DNA from: Taenia hydatigena
Lineage: Eukaryota > Platyhelminthes > Cestoda > Cyclophyllidea > Taeniidae
Direction of reading: 5' to 3'
Assembly (NCBI GenBank): GCA_036345935.2
Contig: JADWOT020001445.1
Location: forward strand, 62,001-126,000
Length of the DNA: 64,000 nt
The notes beneath the pieces are model-generated. The model saw only the letters and a program-made list of their open reading frames with translations. It had not been told where the DNA came from and searched no databases. Both the position numbers and the translations under genes were made by a program. Shown here in pieces: positions 1 through 12,190 of the stretch (position 1 is its first letter; the number at the start of each line of letters is the position of its first letter).

Positions 1-1209
1 GCAATATTCTGATGTCTGCAGTGTATTAGGAGTGTTCTGTCCGGCGACCATTACCACTTACATCGCCTTTTCCATAGAGAAAATAATTTTGTAAATTTAC
101 AAAGCACGCTATAATTGTTTCCTCTTAACACCAATTGATAAGTCTCACTTGAGCGGGACAAGACCTAGCAGAAGTAGTGCTTCGTTATTGGGGCAACGAG
201 GTCGATCAGTGTCAAGAAATGACACTAATTGGTGTTGACGATGGTGCTGGTTCTAGGGGTCGAAGTATGATTTCGATTGCGCAAGTTGCGTTGCTGCATC
301 CTGAACCCCTTAATAGCCATTTGCATTGTCCATCCACCCACTCAATTTCTACCCACTCGTTCAGCTTCTACACCACTCTGTAGCCATCCACTCACCTCAT
401 TCCAATCAATCTCTCCAAACATCCATTTCAGATTCAATTACTTAAACAATCTACATTAAATCTGCAATCTGCATTAAATCTACTGCGAGCAATCTCTTCC
501 AGTGAGAATTCGCCTCTCAGTCATCTGCCTGTGACTTAGCTGGGGCTTTGGTACCATCGTCAAATTAAGTAGATCCATCTCTCTTAGGCTTCGCCTCACC
601 GCCTCTCACGAAGTCGTCGAGTGGCTGAGCTATTTATTTGTGCCCAAAGCATCCCACCATCGACACAACTCAGCTCTGTCTACACAGCGATTCATGCGGC
701 ACTCTTTCCATTCTTCTCTTAGGTGCTTTTCTCTTTTCAAATCATCACAACTTGGTAAATTTAAGTTTGCCTTGATTGTATTTTGACGTTGTAGTGTCTC
801 TCTCTGTTTTACTGCCCCACCAGAAGGGCAACCAGCTGCGACATCGCACCCGCATAGGTGAAGGATATTCAAGATGCTAGAGTGAATGAAGAAGTCGGAG
901 TCAAGTGTAACCGCACTGACCGACTGGGTGGAATGCAAAAGTAGACGAGGATTGAGTTTGTATTGGGCAACACCCACACTTGCAATAAAATAATAAGCAA
1001 AGGAACGATTAGTGAAATTTGGGGCAACTCTGCTCGTGCCAGAGAAGGAGAAGGTGAAGCGTTGAATTACGCGACTTGCTTTGCTGACTGGGATCAAGAA
1101 TGGGCGAAAGCACACAGTGGACTCGGTGGACTTGGTGTCTGTTCAGCATTGTGCCTTAAAACGTTGATGAGGGCTTTTTCTCTGCGTCTGCTCCACAGCT
1201 TGTCATCCA
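1..1209. other. No supported gene
   Basis: The longest open frame here (161 codons, minus strand, 630-1115) has no recognisable domain and reads like chance. A stretch near 880-920 resembles 32,556-32,600, so part of this segment belongs to the same old duplication as the palindrome spacer. No RNA gene or regulatory site could be supported. Confidence 0.5.
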
Positions 1210-1440
1210 CTTCGATTCATTACCACTTCACGTAATGTGATTAGCATAGCTCAGAGCGCAGTGACAATCACTTCGTGTCGAGGGGCAGAGATATCAAAAC
1301 AACTGTGAGAAGGCGACTTGCGGTAATTGAGAGCATTCTCACACCCATTCGCTGCACTCTACCTTCAAAGGCGCCTCTGTCACACCCAAGTCGGGTGGAG
1401 CCACTCAAGAGCCAAAAAAAATGTGTGACAGACGAGAAGA
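1210..1440 (+). repeat. Diverged repeat shared with 33.05-33.25 kb and 30.99-31.12 kb
   Basis: The stretch aligns by eye with 33,045-33,245: a TGTGATT-GCA-AGCTCA block, then GGCGCCT, CACCCAA-TCGGGTGGAG and CTCAAGAGC in the same order and spacing. A shorter match lies at 30,990-31,120. No coding frame is preserved. At 33 kb this block directly follows a copy of the hsp70 5' flank, so it probably descends from an hsp70-upstream duplication. Confidence 0.6.
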
Positions 1441-3900
1441 CGGAACGAAACCAAGTATGTGGAGTCCTTGTGCCAGCAGTCATTCTCCTTTAACTGCCAC
1501 TGTGTTGAGACGAGGAATCAAAATAACACACACACAGTCGGCTGTGTCTGAGAAGTATACAATTTGTCGATCATCCTGATAGACCAAATGAATCAGCTAG
1601 AATGAGCTAATCAAGATGACGAATTGGCTTGAGAGAGGGACCACGAGAGCTGAAGGAAAGAGCGACTATTCCACTTTGTTCTTAAGTCGTGAACCATCGC
1701 CTTCCCATGTGGTGTCGCATCACCGAACCACCAGGCCTTTAGCATTACTCAGTACAGTTAAATGTGTCAGCATGGACTGTCCTTACGACATGCGTCGTTT
1801 GTTTCCACTTGAACCGCTGATAGAATCAGAAATGAAGGCCTTCACACTTGATTAAGTAAGCACTTCTGTCCCCGGCTGGACACAACCATGGAGCCGGTGG
1901 TAATGACTTCTTGGATTCTGATGTATTACACCATAATTCTACTGTGTCCCTTCTCTTTCACCCTTTAACCACTTAGGCTTTGTGTAGCTTTCAAATGAAG
2001 CTCCTTTCCCCAAACGGCAAACACAAAATGCGTGCAGTCATTCTGCTTCAGCGGTTCTCTTCGAACGAGATCTGGAATGCAATGCATTTGTAATTGTTCA
2101 CTATGCTGCGAGGCAGGAATTTTTATTTAGGACTTATTTCGACGCCTGACATAGCTGGCTCAGGTACAAGCATTGGTTGGACAAAAAAGCGACATGTGGA
2201 AACATTGCTGTAAGCAGGTAGGAATGATGGTTAGTTGGATCATACCGACAGATTACCTACACCTCGTAGCACCTTTGCTACTCTCTAATTTCTGTTCTAC
2301 CAGGAGATTTTGGATTAGAGACATGTAAAGAGGCTCTGTCCTTTCACAACCAACAGCCAAGACAGTGCTGTTTATGGCGTTCTGACTTCTCACATGGGTT
2401 ATCCAGGCCAAGTTGGGTGGCAGCATTGCCATCGTGGATGGGTGTGATGTCCTGCCGGAAGACGATGCGCTTTCGTGTACGCACTGGAAGGTGGCGATGA
2501 CATCACCCTGATCAATCAGTTTGGGTTGAGCTTCTACCTTGTTGCAAATAAACTGCGACCCATCACTGAATACAAAGCTTGAATTGGAAGTAGGTGTTCA
2601 TTTGCAGCTAACGGCCCATTCAGCCTCCGACCATGGAATGAAGAACTGTGGATTCGTTTGCATTCAAAAGTGTCAGCTTCGATGGTTAATCCAACAGGTG
2701 TTTGAGGACAGTCGCTCGTAAGCACTGAGGAGGGCGTTTGAAATGAAGTGGCTTCACCAAATCACCCCAATGGGCCAGCTACCTAAATTTTGTCGTTCAC
2801 TATTAAGAAGGAATAAAGATGTGTAAATGTTGGTGTGCTGTACGAGACCATTGCGACATGATGCCAAGTTGTGCGTGAAGGCATGAGGGAGTGCATCGAC
2901 GGGACCGTGAATGAGTAAACAACTAGAACACTGACTATACGAGTTCCTTAAATGGTTTCTATGTGCATAGCCGCCACAATGCACCCATTCAATTTGCCAT
3001 CCACCCCATCACTCTTTCATTTGGTTCCCTTTCTCCTCATTCTCGCCGGACTTACGTCCATTAATCCACTCAGCATCCACCAACGCATGCCCATTCACGC
3101 ATTACTGTAAGTTTACCCACCTACGGATGAAAATTTGCTCTTGCCTCATTTGTTTTGCGATTTTTGAATTTATCATTCACATTAATCTGATGCATCCATT
3201 CACTAATGTGGTTCCCACCGAGGTCCTTCCATGAAACTGCATGCTCAGGCTGACGAACGCCAACTCATTTTACACAAGAGCGACTACCCATCACTTCGGA
3301 GGCCTACAGCATCTTCCTCGACCCTCAAACACAATGGAAGCAGCTCTCTTTATATAGATTAATGAACAGCTGTTGTCTCACATCTGTCCATTTGGTCGGA
3401 TGGATTTCGCACTTCTGAGGTGTCACTGGGTACCAAAGTGGGAATCTGAACGCATGCTTTACAAAAGATCAGAACTTTGTGTTCGTCAGCCCCTTTCATG
3501 AACGTTGTTTTGTTCTAGAATAACATCTCCCAGTACTTGCAACGTCTACATTACCGCATGACAATGCAACAGTGTAAAACTGGATGCCGATTTTAGTAAA
3601 AAAACTGGTTTTGCAGCATTGGCAACCAGAAAATAGATGTGCATTTAAAGCTGAGAGTTAGACGTTCCTTTGTTTGTGCATTTGTGCTGCGGAGGAGCTC
3701 ATCAGCACATAAATTTGTTCTGTTCGACGTATTTTACAAACATCTTTCCGTATTGAACTTAGTTTGAGATTCTTGTAAGTGCCAAAATCTTCATCACCTG
3801 CTCTACAGTGAAAGTTAAACGTCTTTGTGATTTTGCTTCTAGCTACTACTTAGGTCTCACCGGCATCACCACACTGTCAGTCGGGAGCCAACGCATTGAC
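1441..3900. other. No supported gene; possible coding scrap near 2.40-2.58 kb
   Basis: Mostly featureless. Between 2,404 and 2,577 two overlapping plus-strand frames give protein-like text (GGSIAIVDG, then GGDDITLINQFGLSFYLV up to a stop at 2,578-2,583), as if one exon had suffered a frameshift. The minus strand also reads openly there, so even the strand is uncertain. No family is recognised. Confidence 0.3.
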
Positions 3901-3904
3901 TCTC

Positions 3905-4090
3905 GACACTGCAGCATTTGTGCCACCCACACGTCAACATGGAGCTGTCACCACTGCTCACGCCACTACACACGCACAGACGTGTTCTCACCGGGTCCTG
4001 CGTTGTGTGTCGCGCCCTTCGACTGTGCTGTCGGCAACCAACGAGACAAAGCACTGCAGCAGTGCTGGACGCTGGTTGGCGGAGGGTGTT
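3905..4090 (+). repeat. hsp70 5'-flank segment duplicated at 32.86-33.01 kb
   Basis: The same ordered blocks (CTGCAG-TTTGTGC, CACACGTCA-ATGGAGCTGTCACCACTG, TCACGC-ACT, GAGACAAAGCA-type tail) recur at about 32,865-33,010 with no hsp70 body behind them. In this copy the segment ends about 130 bp before the hsp70 start codon. It is the upstream flank, or distal promoter, of the intact gene. Confidence 0.65.
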
Positions 4091-4117
4091 TGAGTAGTTA
4101 GCGCACATCGTGGATAG

Positions 4118-4218
4118 GTCTAGAATCATCAGTTGCATCCGATATAAATAGCTCAGGTGGTCGTCTAGATCGTCACCATCAGAGTAACAGTGTAAACGTT
4201 TTTGCATTTAACGAAAGA
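4118..4218 (+). promoter_or_regulatory. hsp70 core promoter and short 5' leader
   Basis: A TATA box (TATAAATA) lies at 4143-4150, 69 bp before the ATG, which places the transcription start near 4,173-4,180 and gives a leader of about 40-45 nt with no intron. Just upstream, GTCTAGAA at 4118-4125 is one base from the inverted heat-shock-element core TTCTAGAA. No further GAA/TTC array is obvious, so strong heat inducibility is doubtful. The start is the first ATG downstream of the TATA box and it yields a full-length Hsp70 N-terminus. Confidence 0.6.
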
Positions 4219-6051
4219 ATGTCAGCGAGTCCAGCCATCGGAATCGACCTTGGTACAACATTCTCCTGCGTCGGTGTTTTCCAGAATGGCAGAGTTGAAA
4301 TAATCGCTAATGACCAGGGCAACCGCACAACGCCCAGTTGTGTGGCTTTTACTGATAAGGAACGTCTTATCGGTGAGGCCGCGGTAAACCAGGCAACCAT
4401 AAACCCTTCCAACACCGTACTTGATGTGAAGCGGTTGATCGGACGCCGTTTCGAGGATGAAGAAGTACAGAGAGACATGAAGCGGTGGCCCTTCAAGGTG
4501 ATAGATTCCGGAGAAATACCGAAAATTGAGGTGCAGCATTGCGGCAAGACAAAGCAATTCATTGCCGAACAGATCTCGTCAATGGTGCTGTCGAAGATGA
4601 AGGAGACAGCAGAGAAGTACCTGGGCCAGAAGGTGACAAATGCTGTCATCACGGTGCCAGCGTACTTTAATGTCAACCAGCGTCAGGCCACCATCGACGC
4701 TGGGAAACTGGTGGGCTTAAACGTCCTGCGCCTCATCAGTGAGCCGACCGCAGCTGCCATTGCCTACGGAATGGACAAGAGATTCGATGGGCAGCGCAAT
4801 GTGCTCATCTTTGATTGGGGCGGCGGCACTTTCGACGTCTCCATCATGTCCATACAGAATGGGAAATTTGACGTGAAGGTGGTTGGCGGGGACACACATT
4901 TGGGTGGTGAGGACATCACTTCTCTACTAGTGGATCATTGTGTGCAGATATTTAGGAGAGAACACAGGGGAATAGACTTGACAGCAAACGAAAAAGCCAT
5001 CAGTCGTTTGAGAAGGGAGTGTGAGCAAGCAAAGCGGACGCTGAGCTCGGCTGAGAGCACAAACGTAAGCATCGACTCCCTGTTCGAGGGCATCGATTTC
5101 AGTGCCAGTCTCACACGTTCTCGGTTTGAGCATTTGTGCTCGAACCTCTTCGAAAGGACGATGGATGCAGTAAAGACTGCTCTGAGCGACGCGGAGATGG
5201 AGAAGGCAGACATCAGCGAGATTGTGCTGGTGGGTGGATCGACGCGTATTCCGAAGGTGGCGAAGATGTTGGAGGACTTCTTCGGTGGTAAAGAGGTGAA
5301 GAGATCCATCAACGCAGACGAGGCAGTGGCCTACGGTGCAGCAATGTTGGCGGCCAATCTGACTGGTCAGGGTTCGGCGGGGTCGCAGGATTTGGTGTTG
5401 CTGGAAGTGACACCACTGTCACTGGGTGTGAAGGTAGAAGATGGCATGATGTCGACAGTGATAAGGCGTAATACACGGATCCCGACAAAACAGAAACAAG
5501 GCTACCACACGCATCATGATAATCAAAAGGCAGTTAAAGTCCGAATTTACGAAGGTGAACGAGCGAGGGTGTGTGACAATCACTTGTTGGGTGAGTTCAC
5601 TGTGGCTGGTTTCCCACCGAAGCCGCGTGGTGAGATTAAATTTGACGTGACATTTGAGATCGACGAAAACAGCATTCTCCATGTATCAGCGGTGGAACGG
5701 TCAACAAAGAAACAGAACAGCATTACGATCACCAACTACAGGGGTCGTCTGTCCGAGGAGGACATAGAGCAAATGCTGGAGGATGCGGAGACAAACAAGC
5801 AGGAGGATGAGAAGGAGAGGAGTAGAATGGCAGCAAAGAGGGAGTTGGTGGACTGCATCTACAGCATAAAAAGAAGGTTGGAGCAGGAGGAAGTGAAGCA
5901 AAGGACATCGGAGGAGTACCGGAAAGCAATACTAGCGCAGTGTGAGGAGGCTCTTAAGTGGACGGACACCGAAAATCAGGCCACAAGGGAGGACTACAAA
6001 CAAATGCGCAGAAAGTTTGACAACGTGTACAGTCTTTTGACAAATCTTTAA
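4219..6051 (+). CDS. hsp70: Cytosolic Hsp70 chaperone, EEVD-less divergent form
   Basis: A 610-residue intronless Hsp70, an ATP-driven chaperone that binds exposed hydrophobic peptides in the cytosol. The nucleotide-binding domain spans about 1-385 (IDLGTTFS at 9-16, Lys71, GGGTFDVS at 201-208, [13 protein letters not shown]). The linker DLVLLEVTP starts at 391, then come the beta-sandwich substrate domain and a helical lid to the end. Asp10, Lys71, Glu175, Asp199, Thr204 and Asp206 are kept, so ATPase activity is plausible. Oddities: residue 200, usually Leu, is Trp, and the conserved Asp152 is Val (NVNQRQ instead of NDSQRQ). The protein stops about 36 residues short of standard Hsp70s: the Gly/Met-rich tail and terminal EEVD, which bind TPR co-chaperones such as Hop and CHIP, are absent. 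There is no signal peptide or KDEL. These traits match the expanded tapeworm-specific Hsp70 group. A broken relative lies at 18.42-19.56 kb. Confidence 0.96.
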   Translation: MSASPAIGIDLGTTFSCVGVFQNGRVEIIANDQGNRTTPSCVAFTDKERLIGEAAVNQATINPSNTVLDVKRLIGRRFEDEEVQRDMKRWPFKVIDSGEIPKIEVQHCGKTKQFIAEQISSMVLSKMKETAEKYLGQKVTNAVITVPAYFNVNQRQATIDAGKLVGLNVLRLISEPTAAAIAYGMDKRFDGQRNVLIFDWGGGTFDVSIMSIQNGKFDVKVVGGDTHLGGEDITSLLVDHCVQIFRREHRGIDLTANEKAISRLRRECEQAKRTLSSAESTNVSIDSLFEGIDFSASLTRSRFEHLCSNLFERTMDAVKTALSDAEMEKADISEIVLVGGSTRIPKVAKMLEDFFGGKEVKRSINADEAVAYGAAMLAANLTGQGSAGSQDLVLLEVTPLSLGVKVEDGMMSTVIRRNTRIPTKQKQGYHTHHDNQKAVKVRIYEGERARVCDNHLLGEFTVAGFPPKPRGEIKFDVTFEIDENSILHVSAVERSTKKQNSITITNYRGRLSEEDIEQMLEDAETNKQEDEKERSRMAAKRELVDCIYSIKRRLEQEEVKQRTSEEYRKAILAQCEEALKWTDTENQATREDYKQMRRKFDNVYSLLTNL

Positions 6052-6097
6052 AGGTCTGGTTCCTGAATGAAGTAGACGTAAACGTCATCCTACGGCA

Positions 6098-6103
6098 ATT
6101 AAA
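6098..6103 (+). terminator. Probable hsp70 poly(A) signal ATTAAA
   Basis: ATTAAA lies 47 bp after the hsp70 stop codon, a normal spacing for a short 3' UTR, and no AATAAA is nearer. The wider 3' flank, to about 6,250, is also recognisable behind the Hsp70 pseudogene near 19.56-19.75 kb. Confidence 0.5.
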
Positions 6104-7550
6104 TGTACTCCCCACTTATTGTGTCTTCCTTAGCCCACCATCACCGTATTCCTGTTTTATGTGAAGTAGACATGTACAGTGCTCTTACTTCTACCAAACC
6201 TCTGCATTTTCTTTGCCTCCACCTTTTGCTTCTACGTGCACGTTGATGAATCTGGGCCCTCTTTGGCTAGCCTTCAACACTTTGTTAAGTTTCACTGGCG
6301 AGGAGGGTTTCACGCACATGTTGGACGTTTGGAAGGACGCAAGGATCATGGAAGTTGCAGGGTGTCTGCCTGAGTATGTGACTGAATGATGCAGATGCTA
6401 CGAGATCCGGGGAAAATGAGCATTTGCAAATTAACTCGAGGGATTTCTAGGTAGGTATCATTACCAAGTTCTTAATGTGAGAGTACTTGATACAATGACC
6501 GCCGTACTTAATCCACTTTTATTAAATTCGATCCCTTCTGGCTCCAGTTCCAGCTTTAGTGTTGACTGATGCAGCGTCGCACTCAAATCCCTCACCAGTC
6601 AATGAATTGGATTTAGTTGCGAATCGACTAGAGTAAGGAGCACTTCTGACACACTGACCAGTGGCACCAAACGTACTCCCAGACATCGTTTTCGTAAGGC
6701 ACTGAATTCTCTGCAGATCGGTATTACCCACAACAGTGCTTCAAACGAACTGCCACTGCGGCAAGGAAGGCAACTTTGATGATGGCTTAGAGGTGATTCT
6801 GCATGCAGGGTATTTGTGATTGACACTTAGATGGGAAAGAGGTGACAGTTTTTGCGTGTGAATCATAACGCCAAACTAGTGAAATACTTAATAAAATACC
6901 TTCTGAGTTGGTGTCGTGGTGATTGGAGTAAAAACGCGTTCAGTGATGTCCCTTTGAAATGCTCCAATGCATCTCAATTTAATCTTGCTCATGGGAAGTT
7001 AAGCTTGGATTATATTTGTGAAAAGGTCTTCTTTCCTTTCCTTGTTGCATTTGGGAGTAGCGACTGTGGTTTGCAAGCGCCCTTAGCTAGACCTGCCTTT
7101 AGGCAAGCAAAGAAGTCGACTTTGTCATTTCTAGTCACACAAACCACGAGGGTCAATTTATCTCCACTTGACCCTCTGGACACTAATGCATTTAGTAGCA
7201 CCGAATTCGGAGGTGTAAAATGATGTCTACTGAGGTTTATCAGTAGAAAAGCACATCGCCGCGATCTTAAGCCCAATGAAGAGAGTCCACAGGTCGTCAT
7301 AGTGGCATATTCACAGCTAACTCTTGCTTCGATGAGTTGCTGCCCACGTGTTGGATTTCGTTTTTCACAAAGTATCCATAATTTTGGCAGCCTCTTTTTT
7401 GACAGTGGAGGTTTTTGACGAAAAAAGCGATATTGTCTTCGAGGTTAGTCTTCTTCCTAGCATCAAGTCAAGCTGTCTTCGCAGGGCTTTTTACAAGGTG
7501 GGTGATGCAACTTGATGAGTAAGTAGGCGTTCCTCTTTGTTACACGCGCT
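6104..7550. other. hsp70 3' flank and unremarkable spacer
   Basis: The first ~150 bp are duplicated after the Hsp70 pseudogene. The rest holds only short open frames on both strands (longest 123 codons, plus, 6852-7223, without recognisable content). No gene or RNA is supported. Confidence 0.5.
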
Positions 7551-7556
7551 ACTAGC

Positions 7557-7572
7557 ACCACACATACGTGAC
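7557..7572. promoter_or_regulatory. 16-bp palindrome (degenerate)
   Basis: ACCACACATACGTGAC keeps the right half-site and CACA of the left. It marks the start of homology of block copy 1. Confidence 0.35.
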
Positions 7573-7708
7573 AACTATTCTCACTCCTCTAATCACTCTC
7601 GGTCGCTTCGACTCCTGTCGTGAGCGCGGTAGTCAAGGCCAACAACGATAAAGCAGAAGCAGGATGTTCGTGATCTTTTCACATTTTGGCCTAAAGTTAG
7701 ACTGACCA

Positions 7709-7984
7709 TTAAGGGTGTAGAGAACAACACCAAGTTGCGGTGGTCGGTCTTTTAGAGCAAACAAATTGAGGAATATATGCTCTTGAGTTCGTAGACCCAA
7801 CGCTAACTGGAGGGCAACCTAAGCCAAGGCGGCCCTCTGCGATACATTTCAAGCACCAGCATAATGTCACAAGACTCATCTGCAAGCGATGATCAGTTTC
7901 GAAGCTGGCTCTGAGGCGCTCATACTCACGAATTCTAAGAGCTGCTTTGACCACCTCCACCCACTGGCTAAATGCTCCTCTCAC
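7709..7984 (-). pseudogene. Fragment of unknown helical protein, copy 1
   Basis: A 91-codon minus-strand frame containing QWVEVVKAAL, DHRLQMSLVTLCWCL and CIAEGRLG. The same text occurs in copies 2 and 3 with scattered substitutions, which supports a once-coding sequence. This copy lacks the FREAER / LHKH continuation kept in the other two because homology stops at the 7,557 palindrome. The protein family is not recognised. Confidence 0.45.
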
Positions 7985-8114
7985 AAATCATTGAACGTAG
8001 TGCGAGTATTCTCGTAAATGTTGTTTAGCGTTTGTTTTCCTGTCTTGAATCAGATCACCTTATATTAAATGCAGTCTGCTATAAGCAGCTATCCTAACCT
8101 GATTAGTCCTGCGT

Positions 8115-8130
8115 GTCACACATGCGTGAC
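8115..8130. promoter_or_regulatory. 16-bp palindrome
   Basis: GTCACACATGCGTGAC has both outer GTCAC/GTGAC half-sites intact. It is identical to the site at 13,099. Confidence 0.5.
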
Positions 8131-8986
8131 GTGCAAGCTCAGGTAGAGCGATGAGAGCATGGCATGCGGTGTCAGGAAAGCGCACCTCTGACATGAAGAA
8201 AAAAAGAGAAATTGAACTTATTCTGCTCCCAGTGAGCGACTGCTGACTGTCTCACAATGCATGGCGGACAAGACACAAACATGCACATACTTCAATGGAG
8301 TTGCCTACTCCTTCCACCCACCACCTCGTCATTAACTTCACACTTTCATCGCACTGACTTAGACAGGAGACTAAAATCCCTTACCTTATAGGCTAAAGTT
8401 TTGACCTCTAGCTCGTATATCACCTCACTCGCGTGGCTATTCAACCACTCCTTCCTACACATGTGGATCCAATAGGGGCTCAACGGAGAGGCATAGAAGA
8501 TCCGCCATACACAATGCAAGATTACCCATTTCCCAATTACCTAAAAAATTATCAATGAGGATAGTGGTTGGCAATGTGACCTCTCATCTAGCCCTGCTTA
8601 GTTCACCCACCCCCTGTAGAGCCGCTGTCAGTTTCATGATTGGTTCCCTTGAGGCACAGAACAGTTGGCTGTCCGCTAGCCTCGTCTTCTGCTTGTGCCA
8701 TTAAGACGAAAATGCAATTATCAGAGAAATAGGCAATCTTGTATTCAAATACAAAGGCACGCATCCCAGCGATTAGTCCACAGCCGTCACACCGCAGGTT
8801 GTATTTAAGAATGGCTGTGGTGATAATTGTGGCGGTGAATGAAAAACTATTGAATTTTCCACTACTGTGACAATTGCTATCAGTCCAATGAATGACTACG
8901 TCTTTGTTTGCTTGCGTTGACCCTAACTAATACGTCTGCTGCGCAAAGCGGGGCAATCGATCGTCCTAGTCTAATAAATGCCACGT

Positions 8987-9002
8987 GTCACATATATGTG
9001 AC
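8987..9002. promoter_or_regulatory. 16-bp palindrome (perfect)
   Basis: GTCACATATATGTGAC is a perfect inverted repeat, about 340 bp after the GAGGCACAG box of this unit. It is identical to 48,540-48,555. Confidence 0.55.
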
Positions 9003-9479
9003 GAAGGGAAATAAATGGGTATTTTAGGTGGCAGCAACAGATATTGTCACGTCTTGACAGAAGACTATTGCAAAAATGGATTTCCCTATTTTTAAATTGT
9101 CTACGACTTAGAAGCGATTGCAAACACAGCTACATGTAACCAGCAATGCTAGAGCACAATCAAGACGGATTGTTTCAAGTTGAGATCACAAAGTTTTGAA
9201 GGGTGATAGAACTGTGCTTAATGCAAAAAAGTGCATTCAATTGTCAAGACGATTTATTTGAGGTTAAACTATTAAAATGTTTAAGTGATTGATGTCCTTG
9301 CACATCACCTCGCCACTGACTTGCTTCATCAGAAGGCACGGAAAATTAGTTGCTGCAGGACGGCGCCACTGAAATCGCTCAGCCACTTAAGCCCACATTT
9401 GGACTGCCTTCCAAAGGCCACCTACCAATCACTTTGGAATGCACCGACTCTTCTTGTACACTTTTATGCACGGTGAGTT

Positions 9480-10575
9480 GGGCATCTGGTTAGGCGGTCA
9501 GTGAGGTCTCGACCACGCAAGCACATGCCCAAATTGAAGTAGTCAGTGGCGCCCACTTCTAATAAAATACCCTGCAAAGCTTGGACCACTACATAGGCGC
9601 CTCATGAGGTAGACGAAAATGAAAGCTTTGATGTAGACCTCAGCCGCTCTCCCTCTAGCCTCACCATGTTCACACAGCAGCGCAATGAGCATAGGGAGGT
9701 TCCAGTCAACACCTTCGCCTTCTCAGACAACTCTCATCCCTCCACTAACTAGTTCCAGACCTCTCTACCTACACAGTGAGGCAGGTCTACAAGGTGGATC
9801 TGGACCCATGACCACTGCATATGCCACTCAGGCACTCTCACCCGCTTCGTGCAACGGTAGTGGCTCTACTCCGCATTCGGACACTTGTAAAGTGCGTCTG
9901 CATCAAAGTTGCCTGTCTATAAGAACAAACCAAAAAAGGAAACTTATAAGCTCTTAGAAACTTGTATGGAATAGGTAAATGAAGAGCACTGTGCAAAGTG
10001 GAATCGAATCCGCCTTGTCAAGGAGTCAGGCTTTCCTTTCAAAGACATTTCAGACAACAAGTCGACATGCGATCAGTAAAAGCAGTCTCTTACAAGCAAA
10101 ATTAACACTGAAGGTACAAAAATATGCTTCGTCTAATTCGCGCTGTACAAGGAGGCACATTTCAGACGCATTTACTTGTCCACTCATCACTGTTGGTTTC
10201 GTGGCTCTACTGAAAAGTAATAAGTAGCGACCGCTGAAAGGGAGGTCGGATTCACAAAGCTGAGTTCACTGCAATGCAGGTTTCAAAGACAGTGCAACAC
10301 TGCATTTGCTTGTGACTTAATGATCCGCGTTAGTAGCATAAAATTATGTTAAAAACAAAGAATCATGACAGTAACAAGCGGATTAGTTGTGATTAATTTG
10401 TTCCCACTTGAATTAGTGTCGAACTTCTGCGCCAAGATTGCTTTGCTCAATGTTCTGTCGGAGTTCCCTACGATGTTAACTTTCGCGAATGTGCGTCCGA
10501 GCAATATGTAATTGTGCAAAGGCTTCAGCCTCACCCGCATAGCCGTGGTACTGCGAAGGTGAGGGTCCATCCTTG
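9480..10575 (+). repeat. Interspersed repeat, distal part (R2), copy A
   Basis: Matches 54.29-55.27 kb in the same orientation: GTTAGGC-GTCAGTG, GACCAC-AAGCACA-GCCCAA, then AAAATATGC-TCGT, GTACAA-AGGCACATTTCA, CTGAAAAG-AATAAG and finally GCATAGCC-GG with GTCCATCCTTG. An inverted partial match lies at 16.18-16.47 kb, and shorter matches lie at 22.55-22.78 kb. Open frames inside are not conserved between copies. Confidence 0.65.
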
Positions 10576-12190
10576 GAAAGGTGATAGGTCTTGCTGAGGA
10601 AAGGAAACGGATGGGAAGAGCAGGGCAGCATTCAGGCTATCGACTGCTGCTACAAGCAACCTGCTGTGAATTGATGGTACAACTATTGCCAGCGACTCCT
10701 TTCAAGACTATGTCAGAGGCCAACCTTCAGCCCGCAACCGCTTGACATAACACAGTAGCATTCAAGGCGCCTTAAAGTAGGCACTAAAGTCTACAAGCCT
10801 ATGCAGCGGTCGCAAGTGCTCCGAATGTAGCATCACTAAGCGCACTACTTCATTTTGGCTAGGAATTTAGGGAACTCACTGCATGCGAGGTAAATAAAAC
10901 CATGCAAGCTTGGCGAGGTGCTGAATTCTGCATTCCACTTCACACAGCCAGTCACATTGTCTCCACCCACTTCAGCATAGAGCGTTATGACATTAGGGTG
11001 TGACGACTCCCTGAGGTAAAGTGTTACCACATCATCAAGAGAACAAAACTGGACGTCTTTACAAGGCAGAATTTAGTGCTTGGTTTGTCAAAATAAACTA
11101 AAAAGTACTTAGCTTTGGTTCCATGGGTTTGGACAGGAAAAGAGCATAAGCCCTTTCACCTGAAAGGCAGAATGTGGACATTAGAAGTTTGTTGTCTCAC
11201 CGTTCCGCGGTGGATCGTGGCTTTATCATGCAATCCATAAACGTGGAAGGTTAATCTAGGGAAGGCGTTCACCCTTACGCAACCGAAAGAGAAAGGAGTC
11301 GTGTTGTGTTTCGTACACGCGAAGATTGCGTTCTGCCTCATCACGGTTAAAATTAGAACAGGATTTCACAAAAATTGGCACAATCCAAGTGAGTAGAGGA
11401 ATGGAAGCATTCTCATTTCTTTTTAGATTAGGTGCCGGTGTCTGATTGCTTGACGCATCAGCTGCATCTAGAACATCGTCCACGATAAATTCACGAGCAC
11501 CAGGATGCATGGCCTTGAAAGCGCAAAGTGCTGCTCAGTTTCCAGCTTTAGGTTCCATTAAATGAGACAACAGAATACAGTCAGCCACAGGATGGCTAAA
11601 ACGATGATATGAAGAAGTGGGATCGAGGGCCATGAGTTCACCCACATCTTTAAACAAGATGCCTAAATATTACGTGCACTGCGAGACGAATTGGGTGTGA
11701 AGGCATTTACTCGAGTGATAGAATCAGGATTTGCACGGTATTCTTGAGCGAGAATATTCCGCATGCATATGGCTGCTGGTAGATTCATTCAACATAGAGC
11801 TAGACGGAGAAGAAGGGCATGGCTTTGAACAAAGTCATGAAGGGAAAGGTTCGAGGAACAGTGAGTAGTAGCCTTCAAGAAGCATTGCTAACGCATTCAG
11901 TTTAGTGTGGTTTCCTCTTCGGCTAAGGAGTGAGTCCTTCTAGAGCCAGTGAATAAGGAGATTTCTGTTCATTTGCCACTAGGAGGCAAAAAAATGGATT
12001 CGACTAAAGGATGACGATGGGCTACAATGCTAATTTGTCCTACGAGTTCGCGTTGGAGAGGAGAAGGTCTAAGCATCCAGTTCTACACTTAATCTCATCC
12101 CCTTCTCCTCTCCACCTCTCACCGATTTCCGAAGGTGAACCACGCCAGTTTCCATCGTCCAGTCTAAGTGTGATCCAAGACCCCTGAAAC
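10576..12190. other. No supported gene; one possible minus-strand exon at 11.26-11.54 kb
   Basis: A minus-strand frame from about 11,540 down to 11,256 reads AFKAMHPGAREFIVDDVLDA followed by a DEAER-containing tail to a stop. The start of the frame looks protein-like, but no acceptor, repeat copy or family supports it. The rest of the interval holds nothing recognisable. Confidence 0.3.

Larger units (their letters stand above)
7555..9480 (+). repeat. Block repeat, copy 1 of 3 (5'-truncated)
   Basis: Matches copies at 12.19-14.40 and 19.79-21.32 kb in the same orientation, but starts about 400 bp later than they do. The match begins almost exactly at a 16-bp palindrome (7557-7572). An insertion of different sequence sits near 7,640-7,700. 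The unit contains minus-strand protein fragments, two further palindromes (8115, 8987) and the GAGGCACAG box of the interspersed repeat near 8,650. The right part (to TGATGTCCTTGCACATCACCTCGCC-like sequence at 9,290-9,313) is shared with copy 2 only. Confidence 0.75.

Noticed and set aside
630..1115. 161-codon minus-strand frame
   Set aside because: No recognisable motif, no poly(A) signal or splice support, and a length expected by chance in 64 kb.
4179..4676. 165-codon frame antisense to hsp70, and other antisense or shifted frames within hsp70
   Set aside because: Shadows of the strongly coding hsp70 sequence.
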